DNA of 21,105 nucleotides from JACZWL01 sp046756445 (GTDB lineage: Bacteria; Pseudomonadota; Gammaproteobacteria; Steroidobacterales; Woeseiaceae), in assembly GCA_046756445.1 (NCBI GenBank), contig JBHHWI010000051.1, positions 1 to 21,105 on the forward strand. The letters are read 5' to 3'. The position numbers and the translations under genes were made by a program. Below the pieces are notes generated by a model. That model was given only the letters and a program-made list of their open reading frames with translations, had not been told where the DNA came from and did not search any database. Numbering within the stretch: position 1 is the stretch's first letter; every line of letters starts with the position of its first letter. Positions 13,775-21,105 of this stretch are shown here, in pieces.

Positions 13775-14626
13775 TTGAATATTGACGAAAAACTCGCAGC
13801 ATCGATTCGAAAGAATGTCGCCGACGCGCTCGCGGAAGATCTGGGGACCGGCGACCTGACGGCCGAGCTGGTGCCCGCTGGGGCAACGGCCTCGGCGAGC
13901 ATCGTCGCGCGGGAGAACGCCGTCATGGCCGGGCGACCCTGGGCGGACGAGGTTTACCGGCAACTCGACCCGGCCGTCGGGCTCGAATGGCATTACGGGG
14001 ACGGCGACAGAATCGACGAGAATGCCTTCCTTTGCCGGGTCGTAGGCCCCGCCCGGTCCGTCCTGAGCGGTGAGCGCACGGCACTGAATTTTCTGCAGAC
14101 CCTGTCGGGCACGGCAACGATCACCGCAGCCTGCGTTGCCGCCGTCAAGGGCACCAAAGCCGGAATCCTGGACACACGAAAAACGGTCCCGGGCCTGAGA
14201 CTCGCGCAGAAATATGCCGTCAGACGCGGGGGCGGCATCAATCATCGAATGGGCCTGTTCGATGCCCTTCTCATCAAGGAGAACCATATCCGGAGTGCCG
14301 GCAGCATCGCGCAGGCGATGCAGGCCGCGCTCGAAACGGCTCCTGGCGCATTGATCGAAATAGAGGTGGAATCACTCGGGGAATTACGCGATGCGCTGAA
14401 GGCCGGAGCGAGGCGCCTGCTGCTCGACAATTTCACCATTGACGAGCTTCGCCCGGCGGTCGAAGTCAACCGGACCGAGGGGCATCCGCCGGCCGAGCTG
14501 GAGGCGTCCGGCGGCGTGACGCTCGATCAGTTGAGACAAGTGGCGGCGACCGGCGTCGATTTCGTCTCCGTCGGCGCGCTGACGAAGAACGTGCGCGCCA
14601 TCGATTTATCCATGCGATTCGATTGA
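13775..14626 (+). CDS. nadC: Nicotinate-nucleotide pyrophosphorylase (quinolinate phosphoribosyltransferase)
   Basis: This 283-aa enzyme converts quinolinate and PRPP to nicotinate mononucleotide, CO2 and pyrophosphate in de novo NAD biosynthesis in the cytoplasm. The N-terminal EDLGTGDLTAELVP segment, LSGERTALNFLQTLSGTAT, ILDTRKTVPGLRLAQKYAV, GGGINHRMGLFDALLIKENH and the C-terminal EASGGVTLDQLRQVAATGVDFVSVGALT are diagnostic, and the length is normal. The start is TTG at 13775: an in-frame stop lies just upstream (13769-13771), and no ATG precedes the conserved region. The Shine-Dalgarno is weak, which suggests modest expression. It is followed after three bases by matB on the same strand. 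nadA and nadB are not in the window. Confidence 0.95.
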   Translation: MNIDEKLAASIRKNVADALAEDLGTGDLTAELVPAGATASASIVARENAVMAGRPWADEVYRQLDPAVGLEWHYGDGDRIDENAFLCRVVGPARSVLSGERTALNFLQTLSGTATITAACVAAVKGTKAGILDTRKTVPGLRLAQKYAVRRGGGINHRMGLFDALLIKENHIRSAGSIAQAMQAALETAPGALIEIEVESLGELRDALKAGARRLLLDNFTIDELRPAVEVNRTEGHPPAELEASGGVTLDQLRQVAATGVDFVSVGALTKNVRAIDLSMRFD

Positions 14627-14629
14627 GTC

Positions 14630-16138
14630 ATGTCGGACCCGGACTTCAATCTCTACACGCATTTCCGAACACAGTTCGCGGCACACGCGGACAAGGAGCT
14701 ACTCTGCACCGGCGCCAACGAATCGTATAGCTATTCGGATATCGACCGGCAGTCCGCGCGTTTCGCAAATCGTCTCAGGGAATTCGGCGTCAGGCCGGGC
14801 GACCGTGTCTCCGTGCAAGTGCAGAAATCGCCGGCCGCCCTGGCGTTGTATGTTGCCTGCCTGCGCGGCGGCTTTGTATTCCATCCCATAAACATCGCGG
14901 CCAGCGACGCGGAGGTGGAACACTTTCTGCATGACGCGGAGCCTGCCGTCGTGATAAGCGATCCGGCCGGTGTCTCGCAATCATTTACCTTGGATGCCGA
15001 CGGTGGGGGATCGCTGCTCGAGCAGTCGAATGACAGTTCCGAAGACGCGGCGGTAGTGCCGCGCGGTAGAGATGACCTGGCTGCGCTGCTCTATTCTTCG
15101 GGCACGACCGGCAAACCGAAAGGGATCATGCTCAGCCACGGCAACCTGCTGAGTAACGCCGACGCGCTGATACGCGCATGGGGATTCACCGAAAACGACA
15201 GGCTTCTTCACGCGCTGCCGATATACCATGTCCACGGCCTGTTCGTCGCCATCGGCTGTGCGCTCCTCAGCGGCGCCGGCATGCGCTGGCTGGCGGCGTT
15301 CGATGCCGGTCAGGTTATCCAATACCTGCCTGAATGCACCGTCATGATGGGTGTACCGACCTATTACACCAGACTGCTGGACAGGGACGACTTCTCGGCC
15401 GATGTTTGCCGGGCCATTCGGGTTTTCATCTCAGGCTCGGCGCCATTGCTGCAAGAGACGTTCACCGAGTTCGAGTCGCGAACCGGGCATCGCATTCTCG
15501 AGCGTTACGGCATGACCGAGACGAACATGAATACGTCGAATCCGTTGAACGGTCCGCGCAAGCCGCGGACCGTCGGGCCGCCGCTGCCCGGCGTCGAAGT
15601 CCGCGTTACCGGCGGCGAGGGTGAAGTCCTGCCTTCGAACGAGATCGGCAATCTGCAGGTGCGCGGGCCTAACGTATTCATCGGTTACTGGCGGATGCCG
15701 GAAAAAACGGTTGGTGATTTCACCGAAGACGGTTTCTTCAACACCGGCGATCTGGGCAGGATCGACCGCGACGGCTACCTGTCGATCGTCGGCCGTAGCA
15801 AGGATATGGTGATAACAGGGGGGCTCAATGTTTATCCGAAGGAAGTCGAGCTGTTCCTCGATGGTCTGCCCGACGTGAAGGAATCCGCGGTGATCGGTGT
15901 GCCCCACGCCGATTTCGGCGAGGCGGTGGTGGCTGTCGTCGTGCCGGAAGACGGCGCAAGCCCGGCGCAGGACGATATCATTCGGGCCGCGAAGAAAAGC
16001 CTCGCAAATTACAAAGTCCCCAAGTGCGTCGTTGTCGTTGATGAGTTACCGCGAAATGCGATGGCAAAGGTGCAGAAGAGCAGCCTGCGCCAAACTTACA
16101 AGAGACTTTTTACGCGACGGCCCTGGCAACGGCCTTAG
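14630..16138 (+). CDS. matB: Malonyl-CoA synthetase (malonate-CoA ligase)
   Basis: This 502-aa member of the adenylate-forming ANL superfamily probably activates malonate with ATP and CoA to malonyl-CoA. The P-loop is YSSGTTGKPKG (155-165), the A5 motif YGMTET (293-298), the A7 TGD (372-374) and the A10 catalytic Lys480 in PRNAMAKVQK. The MatB-like stretch LLHALPIYHVHGLFVA, TVMMGVPTYYTRLL, ERYGMTETNMNTSNP and GYWRMPEKT distinguishes it from general fatty-acyl ligases. ATG at 14630 is three bases after the nadC stop, so the two are co-transcribed. Its last 29 bases overlap the end of the convergent GGDEF/EAL gene. No malonyl-CoA decarboxylase or malonate transporter is in the window. Malonate specificity is inferred from resemblance. 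Confidence 0.87.
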   Translation: MSDPDFNLYTHFRTQFAAHADKELLCTGANESYSYSDIDRQSARFANRLREFGVRPGDRVSVQVQKSPAALALYVACLRGGFVFHPINIAASDAEVEHFLHDAEPAVVISDPAGVSQSFTLDADGGGSLLEQSNDSSEDAAVVPRGRDDLAALLYSSGTTGKPKGIMLSHGNLLSNADALIRAWGFTENDRLLHALPIYHVHGLFVAIGCALLSGAGMRWLAAFDAGQVIQYLPECTVMMGVPTYYTRLLDRDDFSADVCRAIRVFISGSAPLLQETFTEFESRTGHRILERYGMTETNMNTSNPLNGPRKPRTVGPPLPGVEVRVTGGEGEVLPSNEIGNLQVRGPNVFIGYWRMPEKTVGDFTEDGFFNTGDLGRIDRDGYLSIVGRSKDMVITGGLNVYPKEVELFLDGLPDVKESAVIGVPHADFGEAVVAVVVPEDGASPAQDDIIRAAKKSLANYKVPKCVVVVDELPRNAMAKVQKSSLRQTYKRLFTRRPWQRP

Positions 16139-18773
16139 GTTCGGAAACGCCGTAGCCCTGGGCAAAATCGATGCCCATGCCCTTGAGCATCGTGATGATC
16201 TCGGCGTTTTCCGCGAACTCGGCGATGGTCTGCTTGCCGGTCAGGTGACCGATCTCGTTGATCGATCGGACCATCTCACGATCGATCGGATCATGCAGGA
16301 TTTCTTTCACGAAACTGCCGTCGATCTTGAGGAAGTCGACCGGAAAGTGCTTGAGGTAGCCGAACGACGACAGTCCGGTACCGAAATCATCCAGCGCAAA
16401 CTTGCAGCCGAGTTCCTTGAGCGCATTGATGAAACGGTTGGCCTGCGAGTAACTGGCAATCGCGGCCGTCTCCGTGATCTCGAAACAGATCTTGGTTGCA
16501 TCCAGTCCACTCATCCGGAACTGGTCGATGACGAACGGCAGGAATTTCTCGTCACCCAGACTCTGGCCGGACAGGTTGATCGAGCAAAGTGACAGGCGTT
16601 CACGCTCGTCCGCTTCCGAGACGAGCCAGCGAAATGCATTCGTGATGACCCAGCGATCGATGCTCGGCGTAATGCCGTAGCGTTCGGCCGCTTCGATGAA
16701 CAGACCGGGTGTGACGATGCCGCCCTGCTCGTCCCGCATGCGCAGCAACAACTCGTAATGCGCGCCGTGCTCTTCTTGCTGCAGCGGCTGGATGGTCTGG
16801 CGGAACAGCTCGAAACGGTTTTCCTCGAGCGCGTTGTTGATCCGCGCCGCCCACTGCATCTCGCGCCGACGCCGCATCAGGTCGATGTCGTTTTCCTGGA
16901 AGCTGTGGATCCGGTTCCTGCCCGCTTCCTTTGCGGCTGCACAGGCGCTGTCGGCCGCGCTCAGCAGGGCCGCGACGTTCTCGTTGTCCGCGGTTATCGG
17001 CACGACACCCACGCTGACACCCAGACGGAAACTGCGATCGTCCCACAGGAACTTGAACTCGCCGATCGCCTGACGCAACACTTCCGCAGTCTGCATCGCC
17101 TCATCGAGACTGCAGCTCTCGAGCAACACCCCGAACTCGTCTCCACCGAGGCGCGCCAGCGTGTCGCGCCAGCGGATCTTGGACTTCAGCAGCGCCCCGA
17201 GCTGGCCCAGCAGCGCGTCCCCTGCGCTGTGCCCGCAGGAATCATTGACGATCTTGAACTGGTCGAGATCCAGATAGCACAGCGCGTACGATGTCTCCCT
17301 GGCCTTTGCACTCTTGAGCGCACGCTCGAGTCTGCTCTCGAACTCGCGCCGGTTCACGAGGCCGGTAAGAATGTCGTGACTCGCGTGATAACTCAGGCGG
17401 CGGTTCAGCTCGCGCGACTCGCTGACGTCATGGAACACCAGCACGCCGCCGGTCACGTCGCCCTTGCCGTCGCGGATGGGGGACGCCGTGCTTTCGATGT
17501 ACAGTTCGTTGCCGTCGCGGCGAATCAGGAGCGTCGGGCGAACCGACTTGATCGAGCGGTTGCGTCGAATCGACACGGCCAGTGGATTTTCCAGCGGCTC
17601 GCAGGTCTCCTCGTGAAATCCACGGAATATCTCGTCTACCGGTCGACCGCTCGCGTCATCCACCTTCCAGCCCGTCAGTTCCTCCGCGACCGGATTGATG
17701 TACTCGACATTGCACTCGTGGTCGGTCGTGATGACACCGTCGCCGATTGACCGCAGCGTGATCTGGGCGCTCTCCGTCTTGCGGAACAGCGCTTCCTCGT
17801 AGAGCTTTGTCTCGGTGATATCGACCTCGACGCCGAGCAGGCGTATCAGACGCCCTTTCTCGTCCAGCTTCGCCTTCGCCCGGCTCATCATCCAGCGCCA
17901 CTGGCCGTTCTGATGGCGCATCCGGTGGACACTCTCGAAGAACTGCGATTTGCCCTCCAGGTGTTCCCGCATTTTCGCCTGCACGCGCGCCATGTCGTCA
18001 GGATGTACCAGCCGGTACCAGTCAGGCATTACGTCTTCTTCGTCTTCGTCGTAGCCGAGCATCGATTTCCAGCGCCTGGATAACTCGATTCGTTTCGACT
18101 GCCCGTCGAAATCCCAGATCCCGTCGTTTGCCGTCTGGCTTACCAGCTCGTTACGTTCTTCGATCTCGCCGAGTAGCTCGGCGCTGCGCATGCGTTCGAG
18201 ACCGGAGGACAGCGATGCGCCGACCAGTTTCATCAGGAGATGCAGGTTCGCGTCCCAATTATCCAGCGGCCGCTGGTTCGCGAGCGCGAGGAAGCCGGCC
18301 ATCTCGCCGGCAACCGCGAAGCCGATGATCAGACAGGAGCCGATCGTGAGTTCGGCGAGTCGTGCCATTTCCGCGGCGGCCGATTTCGGCCCGGCGTCGG
18401 TGTCGTCGATCTCGATGATGCGCAGGGAGCCGAGCCGGCGGTGAAGCCAGGGCCAGTCATCGAGGTTTTCGCCGGTCAGGACTTCGGGATTGCATCCGGA
18501 GAACATCGTCCCCGAGGTCAGTACCGATTCGATGGTCGAGCCGTCTTCCGAGAACAGCGCCAGAAAGGCCGCATCGCAACCGGTCGCTTCCGGCAGCTCG
18601 ACGATGTTGTGTCTGAGCTGATCGTGGTAGCTGCGGGGATCGAGATTCTGGAGACTGACGGCGATCTTGGTCTGAACCGCGTCGACGGCACCGATGCTGC
18701 GTTCCCCGACGCACGGCCGGCGACTCCGGTGGGGCAGCGCCCCGGCTATTTTGCCACCAGACGGTGTGCCCAT
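16110..18773 (-). CDS. GAF-PAS-PAS-GGDEF-EAL cyclic-di-GMP signalling protein
   Basis: This 887-aa cytoplasmic protein has a GAF domain (about 35-195), PAS/PAC 1 (about 205-325, ending VEVDITE), PAS 2 (about 333-455), GGDEF (about 460-625) and EAL (about 640-880). The cyclase site is intact (RLGGDEF, 541-547) and an inhibitory I-site RxxD (534-537) sits five residues before GGDEF. The phosphodiesterase site also looks complete: Glu674 (YELLLR, so ELL instead of EAL), Asn733, Glu765, Asp795-Asp796 (DDFGTG), Lys816, Glu852/Glu855 and Gln872. Both activities are therefore possible, with direction set by the sensor domains. No transmembrane segment is seen. ATG at 18773 has an AAGGAC site about seven bases upstream. 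The 3' end overlaps matB. Possible targets include exopolysaccharide production, but the link to the glycan operon is only inference. Confidence 0.93.
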   Translation of the reverse strand: MGTPSGGKIAGALPHRSRRPCVGERSIGAVDAVQTKIAVSLQNLDPRSYHDQLRHNIVELPEATGCDAAFLALFSEDGSTIESVLTSGTMFSGCNPEVLTGENLDDWPWLHRRLGSLRIIEIDDTDAGPKSAAAEMARLAELTIGSCLIIGFAVAGEMAGFLALANQRPLDNWDANLHLLMKLVGASLSSGLERMRSAELLGEIEERNELVSQTANDGIWDFDGQSKRIELSRRWKSMLGYDEDEEDVMPDWYRLVHPDDMARVQAKMREHLEGKSQFFESVHRMRHQNGQWRWMMSRAKAKLDEKGRLIRLLGVEVDITETKLYEEALFRKTESAQITLRSIGDGVITTDHECNVEYINPVAEELTGWKVDDASGRPVDEIFRGFHEETCEPLENPLAVSIRRNRSIKSVRPTLLIRRDGNELYIESTASPIRDGKGDVTGGVLVFHDVSESRELNRRLSYHASHDILTGLVNRREFESRLERALKSAKARETSYALCYLDLDQFKIVNDSCGHSAGDALLGQLGALLKSKIRWRDTLARLGGDEFGVLLESCSLDEAMQTAEVLRQAIGEFKFLWDDRSFRLGVSVGVVPITADNENVAALLSAADSACAAAKEAGRNRIHSFQENDIDLMRRRREMQWAARINNALEENRFELFRQTIQPLQQEEHGAHYELLLRMRDEQGGIVTPGLFIEAAERYGITPSIDRWVITNAFRWLVSEADERERLSLCSINLSGQSLGDEKFLPFVIDQFRMSGLDATKICFEITETAAIASYSQANRFINALKELGCKFALDDFGTGLSSFGYLKHFPVDFLKIDGSFVKEILHDPIDREMVRSINEIGHLTGKQTIAEFAENAEIITMLKGMGIDFAQGYGVSEPKAVARAVA

Positions 18774-18853
18774 TCAGCCGTCCTTTTTGCCGCGTGATCC
18801 CCGTGATCCAAGTGTAGCGGGCCTCGCCTGCGCCTCCGGCGCCGACTTAACGT

Positions 18854-18865
18854 ATTGTCGACAAT
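18854..18865. promoter_or_regulatory. Perfect 12-bp palindrome, candidate operator
   Basis: ATTGTCGACAAT is its own reverse complement and lies in the 265-bp gap between the divergent GGDEF/EAL and DUF4382 genes. The core TTGT-CG-ACAA fits the loose TNGT-n-ACNA pattern of FadR-subfamily GntR regulators. It sits about 30 bases upstream of the TTGACA box, a position suited to control of either gene. No regulator gene is adjacent. Confidence 0.4.
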
Positions 18866-18896
18866 TTCAGCGAAATGGATCTGCTACGCAGGCATT

Positions 18897-18927
18897 TTGA
18901 CACGTCGCAGCAGGAATACAAGATAAC
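18897..18927 (+). promoter_or_regulatory. Candidate promoter of the DUF4382 lipoprotein gene
   Basis: A perfect TTGACA (18897-18902) is followed after 19 bases by GATAAC (18922-18927), four of six matches to the -10 consensus. The spacing is long. It would give a leader of about 105 bases. Confidence 0.4.
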
Positions 18928-19038
18928 TCCCTGTATTTTTGTGTGTTCTTGAGCTCCACCGGCTGCTGTCAACCGGCCCCCGGCCGGCGCGTTAAGTGAG
19001 GGTAAGGATTGAAAAAGCGCTTGAGCAAGGAGACGCAC

Positions 19039-20979
19039 ATGAAAACCATCACCCGCTGCCTGCCGGGCAGTGTCAAATCCCTGAGCTTCTGGACCTGGGT
19101 AGCGCTGACAATCGCCGTTCTGGCCATCGCAGGCTGCAGCGGCGGCGCCAGCACGGTGTCGAACGACCCGCCGGTCGCCGCGCAATGCATCCCGTCCGAT
19201 CCCTCCACGGCCGCCGAATGCGGTACCGTTTATCTCGGGCTGACCGATGCCGACGGTGACTTTCTGAACTACTCGGTCGACGTCGTCTCGCTGACGCTCG
19301 AGAAAGCAAACGGCGCCATACTCGAGACGATGCCGGCCAGTGCGCGCATCAACTTCACCGAGTATGTCGACCTCACGGAACTGATCAGCGTCGCCACGGT
19401 GCCGCCCGGCACTTATGTCGCCGGCACGATCACGCTCGATTACAGCGATGCCGAGGTATATGTGGACGCCAACGGCTCGGCCAAGGCGGCCACCGTCGTC
19501 GGTCCGGACGGCAACGCCCTGACGCAGACCTCACTCAAGATCGTGTTGCCCGCAAGCGACCGGCTCTTCGTTACCAAGGGCCGTGCATCGTTCCTGTCGG
19601 TCGATTTCGATCTCGAGGCATCGCACACGGTGGACATCGCCGCGACGCCGGCCGTGGCGGCTGCCGAGCCCTTTATCGTTGCCGAGATCGATCCGGTCGA
19701 TACCAAGAAAATGCGAGTCCGTGGCCGATTGTTGCAGGTCAACATCGAAGAGATGTGGTACACGGTCACCGTGCGCCCGTTCCACGACCGGGTCAACGAC
19801 TTCGGGCGGATGAAAGTCAACGTCACGGACGAGACCGAGTTCGAGGTCAATGAACAGCATGGCAAGGGGGTCGAAGGCCTGCGGCTGCTCGAGAATGCCG
19901 GCCAGGGAACGATCACCGTCGCGAAGGGAACACTGAACGTGACCGATCGCCAGTTCACGGCCGACATCGTGCTGGCAGGGTCTAGCGTCCCGGGTTGGGA
20001 CAAGGCCGCGGCCCACGGTACCGTGGTCGCCCGCAGCGACACCGTGCTTACCGTGCGCGGTGGCAGCGTAATCCTGACCGATTCGGCGCGGGCATTTTTC
20101 CGTGACGACATCACGGTCACCGTCGGACCGGACACGATCGTCTACAAGACGACCGTGGCCGACCGTCCGCTGGGCATTCTCGACCGGTTGCTCACCCACA
20201 AGGCAATCTCACCCGGTCAGGTCGTCACGGTACGCGGCACCGTCACCGCCAACGACGCGACCGGCGTGCACATCGATGCAACCCAGGGCGCGGTGCTGAT
20301 GCACGTGACCGGGCTGACCGGCATCGTCAATTCGATCATGCCCGGACAGGTTAATGTCGATCTGCATGCGCTCGGCGGCATTCGGGCCGGCGCAATCGAC
20401 TTCACCTGTACGGGCGGCTGCGAGCCCGGCACTGATGCCGATCCGCAGGACTACGAGGTAGCCACCGGTAATCTGCTAAACACCATGGCTGCCGATGCGA
20501 CCGGTCAGCCGGTCGCCGCCAAGGGTTTCCCCAACGAGTTCGGCGCAGCGCCGCCCGATTTCGACGGCCGCACCATCATCGACTACTCGGACGTGGTCAG
20601 CTCGCTCGGCGTCGGCTGGGGCAAGGATGGAACGCTCAGGCCCTTTACGATGATGGGCAGCGACGGCCTGCTGCTGAATAACCAGAATCCGGATATCGAC
20701 CAGCGGCACTACATCAAGCAGGGCCCGGTCCTGATCGACCTGACCGCACTCGATTCGGACACGCTGATCGCGCCACACGAGACGGGCCGCAAGCTGTTCT
20801 CGATCGCAACAAAGGACAGCCTGCAGCTCTTTGCCGTCTTCGATGATTTCAACGAGGCACTCATGCTGGCATTGGACGGCTCGACTACCGCGCGCTCGAT
20901 ATATGCCCGCGGCCAATACGACAGGGCCAGCAATGTGTTCACGGCCTACAAGATCGGGATCTATCTCCTTGAGCCTTGA
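19039..20979 (+). CDS. Lipoprotein with DUF4382 and DUF5666-like domains
   Basis: This 646-aa protein has a basic, slightly long N-terminal tip, a hydrophobic segment (about 18-32) and the lipobox IAGC, so Cys33 is the probable lipidation site. Residues about 62-205 (GTVYLGLTDADGDFLNYSVD, then SLTLEKANGA and VDLTEL) match DUF4382. From about 215 on it is a long series of beta-rich modules (RVRGRLLQVN, GTVVARSDTVLTVRG, VVTVRGTVTANDATGVHID) of the DUF5666 kind, also seen in the barrel of region A. It is probably anchored in the inner or outer membrane facing the periplasm or surface; no catalytic motif is visible. ATG at 19039 has a perfect AAGGAG (19027-19032) six bases upstream; a TTG at 19009 is less likely. 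The gene ends with a strong terminator. The function is unknown. Confidence 0.85.
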   Translation: MKTITRCLPGSVKSLSFWTWVALTIAVLAIAGCSGGASTVSNDPPVAAQCIPSDPSTAAECGTVYLGLTDADGDFLNYSVDVVSLTLEKANGAILETMPASARINFTEYVDLTELISVATVPPGTYVAGTITLDYSDAEVYVDANGSAKAATVVGPDGNALTQTSLKIVLPASDRLFVTKGRASFLSVDFDLEASHTVDIAATPAVAAAEPFIVAEIDPVDTKKMRVRGRLLQVNIEEMWYTVTVRPFHDRVNDFGRMKVNVTDETEFEVNEQHGKGVEGLRLLENAGQGTITVAKGTLNVTDRQFTADIVLAGSSVPGWDKAAAHGTVVARSDTVLTVRGGSVILTDSARAFFRDDITVTVGPDTIVYKTTVADRPLGILDRLLTHKAISPGQVVTVRGTVTANDATGVHIDATQGAVLMHVTGLTGIVNSIMPGQVNVDLHALGGIRAGAIDFTCTGGCEPGTDADPQDYEVATGNLLNTMAADATGQPVAAKGFPNEFGAAPPDFDGRTIIDYSDVVSSLGVGWGKDGTLRPFTMMGSDGLLLNNQNPDIDQRHYIKQGPVLIDLTALDSDTLIAPHETGRKLFSIATKDSLQLFAVFDDFNEALMLALDGSTTARSIYARGQYDRASNVFTAYKIGIYLLEP

Positions 20980-21028
20980 TTGAGGTTTCCGGATTTCCTT
21001 CCCCGAAAGTCCGGGAGCAATTGGCTCC

Positions 21029-21061
21029 GCCCCCGCATGAAATCATGCGGGGGCTTTTTTT
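21029..21061 (+). terminator. Strong intrinsic terminator
   Basis: GCCCCCGCATGA and TCATGCGGGGGC form a twelve-base-pair stem with a two-base spacer (21029-21054), followed by seven T residues (21055-21061). A smaller GGAGC/GCTCC hairpin precedes it (21014-21028). It lies about 50 bases after the lipoprotein stop codon. Confidence 0.92.
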
Positions 21062-21071
21062 GGTGCCGGAG

Positions 21072-21089
21072 CGAACTTTCCGAACTTTC
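21072..21089 (+). repeat. Short tandem repeat, two exact 9-base units plus a degenerate third
   Basis: CGAACTTTC occurs twice in tandem (21072-21080 and 21081-21089) and is followed by the related TAACTTTTC. GAACTT resembles the -35 element of sigma-E-type promoters, but the window ends before a -10 could be seen, so this may only be a chance low-complexity tract. Confidence 0.4.
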
Positions 21090-21105
21090 CTAACTTTTCC
21101 CTATG

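Noticed and set aside
16758..17750. A 330-aa open frame opposite the GGDEF/EAL gene
   Set aside because: Its translation shows no recognisable domain, and the opposite strand encodes intact PAS, GGDEF and EAL motifs across the same bases.

Overview
This is a GC-rich, densely coded chromosomal window with typical proteobacterial features: outer-membrane beta-barrels, a lipoprotein, a monothiol glutaredoxin of the GrxD type, a GGDEF/EAL protein, and Shine-Dalgarno sites of the AGGAG type. The gene content suits a free-living, probably aquatic, gammaproteobacterium. The taxonomic guess is an inference; no rRNA or other decisive marker is present. I see no tRNA, rRNA, CRISPR array, insertion sequence or phage gene.

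Region A (about 1-10.9 kb). After the tail of an outer-membrane barrel gene on the plus strand (1-107), a tightly packed minus-strand operon runs from about 10.85 kb down to 152. In transcription order it encodes a MurG-like GT-B glycosyltransferase, a large phosphotransferase-GT4 fusion, a second GT4 glycosyltransferase, a second phosphotransferase, an alginate-export-type outer-membrane barrel with an N-terminal DUF5666-like part, a small unknown protein (54 aa), a type I ABC exporter and a PAPS-dependent sulfotransferase. Most junctions are ATGA overlaps, a TAAATG junction or longer overlaps, so the genes are probably translationally coupled. Together they could build a glycan or glycoconjugate (three GT domains), phosphorylate it or a precursor (two APH-fold kinases), sulfate it, flip or export it across the inner membrane (ABC) and pass it through the outer membrane (barrel). 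No Wzx/Wzy, Wza/Wzc, KpsMT/ED, initiating phosphoglycosyltransferase or processive synthase is visible, so this is not one of the standard polysaccharide systems. It is the best candidate here for an undescribed system.

Region B (10.85-12.4 kb). A gene-poor stretch of about 620 bp holds nested inverted repeats. It is followed by a plus-strand gene for a small outer-membrane barrel, then a non-coding stretch of about 250 bp with consecutive hairpins that looks like a structured RNA or a palindromic repeat.

Region C (12.4-16.1 kb) is housekeeping and metabolic: grxD with a previously hidden 52-aa exported small protein in front of it (minus strand); a PuuD-type membrane protein with its own promoter and terminator (plus strand); and a two-gene nadC-matB operon (NAD biosynthesis and malonyl-CoA synthetase).

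Region D (16.1-21.1 kb) has a GAF-PAS-PAS-GGDEF-EAL cyclic-di-GMP protein on the minus strand, convergent with and overlapping matB. Divergent from it is a DUF4382/DUF5666 lipoprotein gene with a good promoter candidate and a strong intrinsic terminator. The DUF5666-like theme thus occurs in both the region A barrel and this lipoprotein. A c-di-GMP enzyme within 6 kb of an exopolysaccharide-like operon is suggestive, but the sequence shows no direct link.
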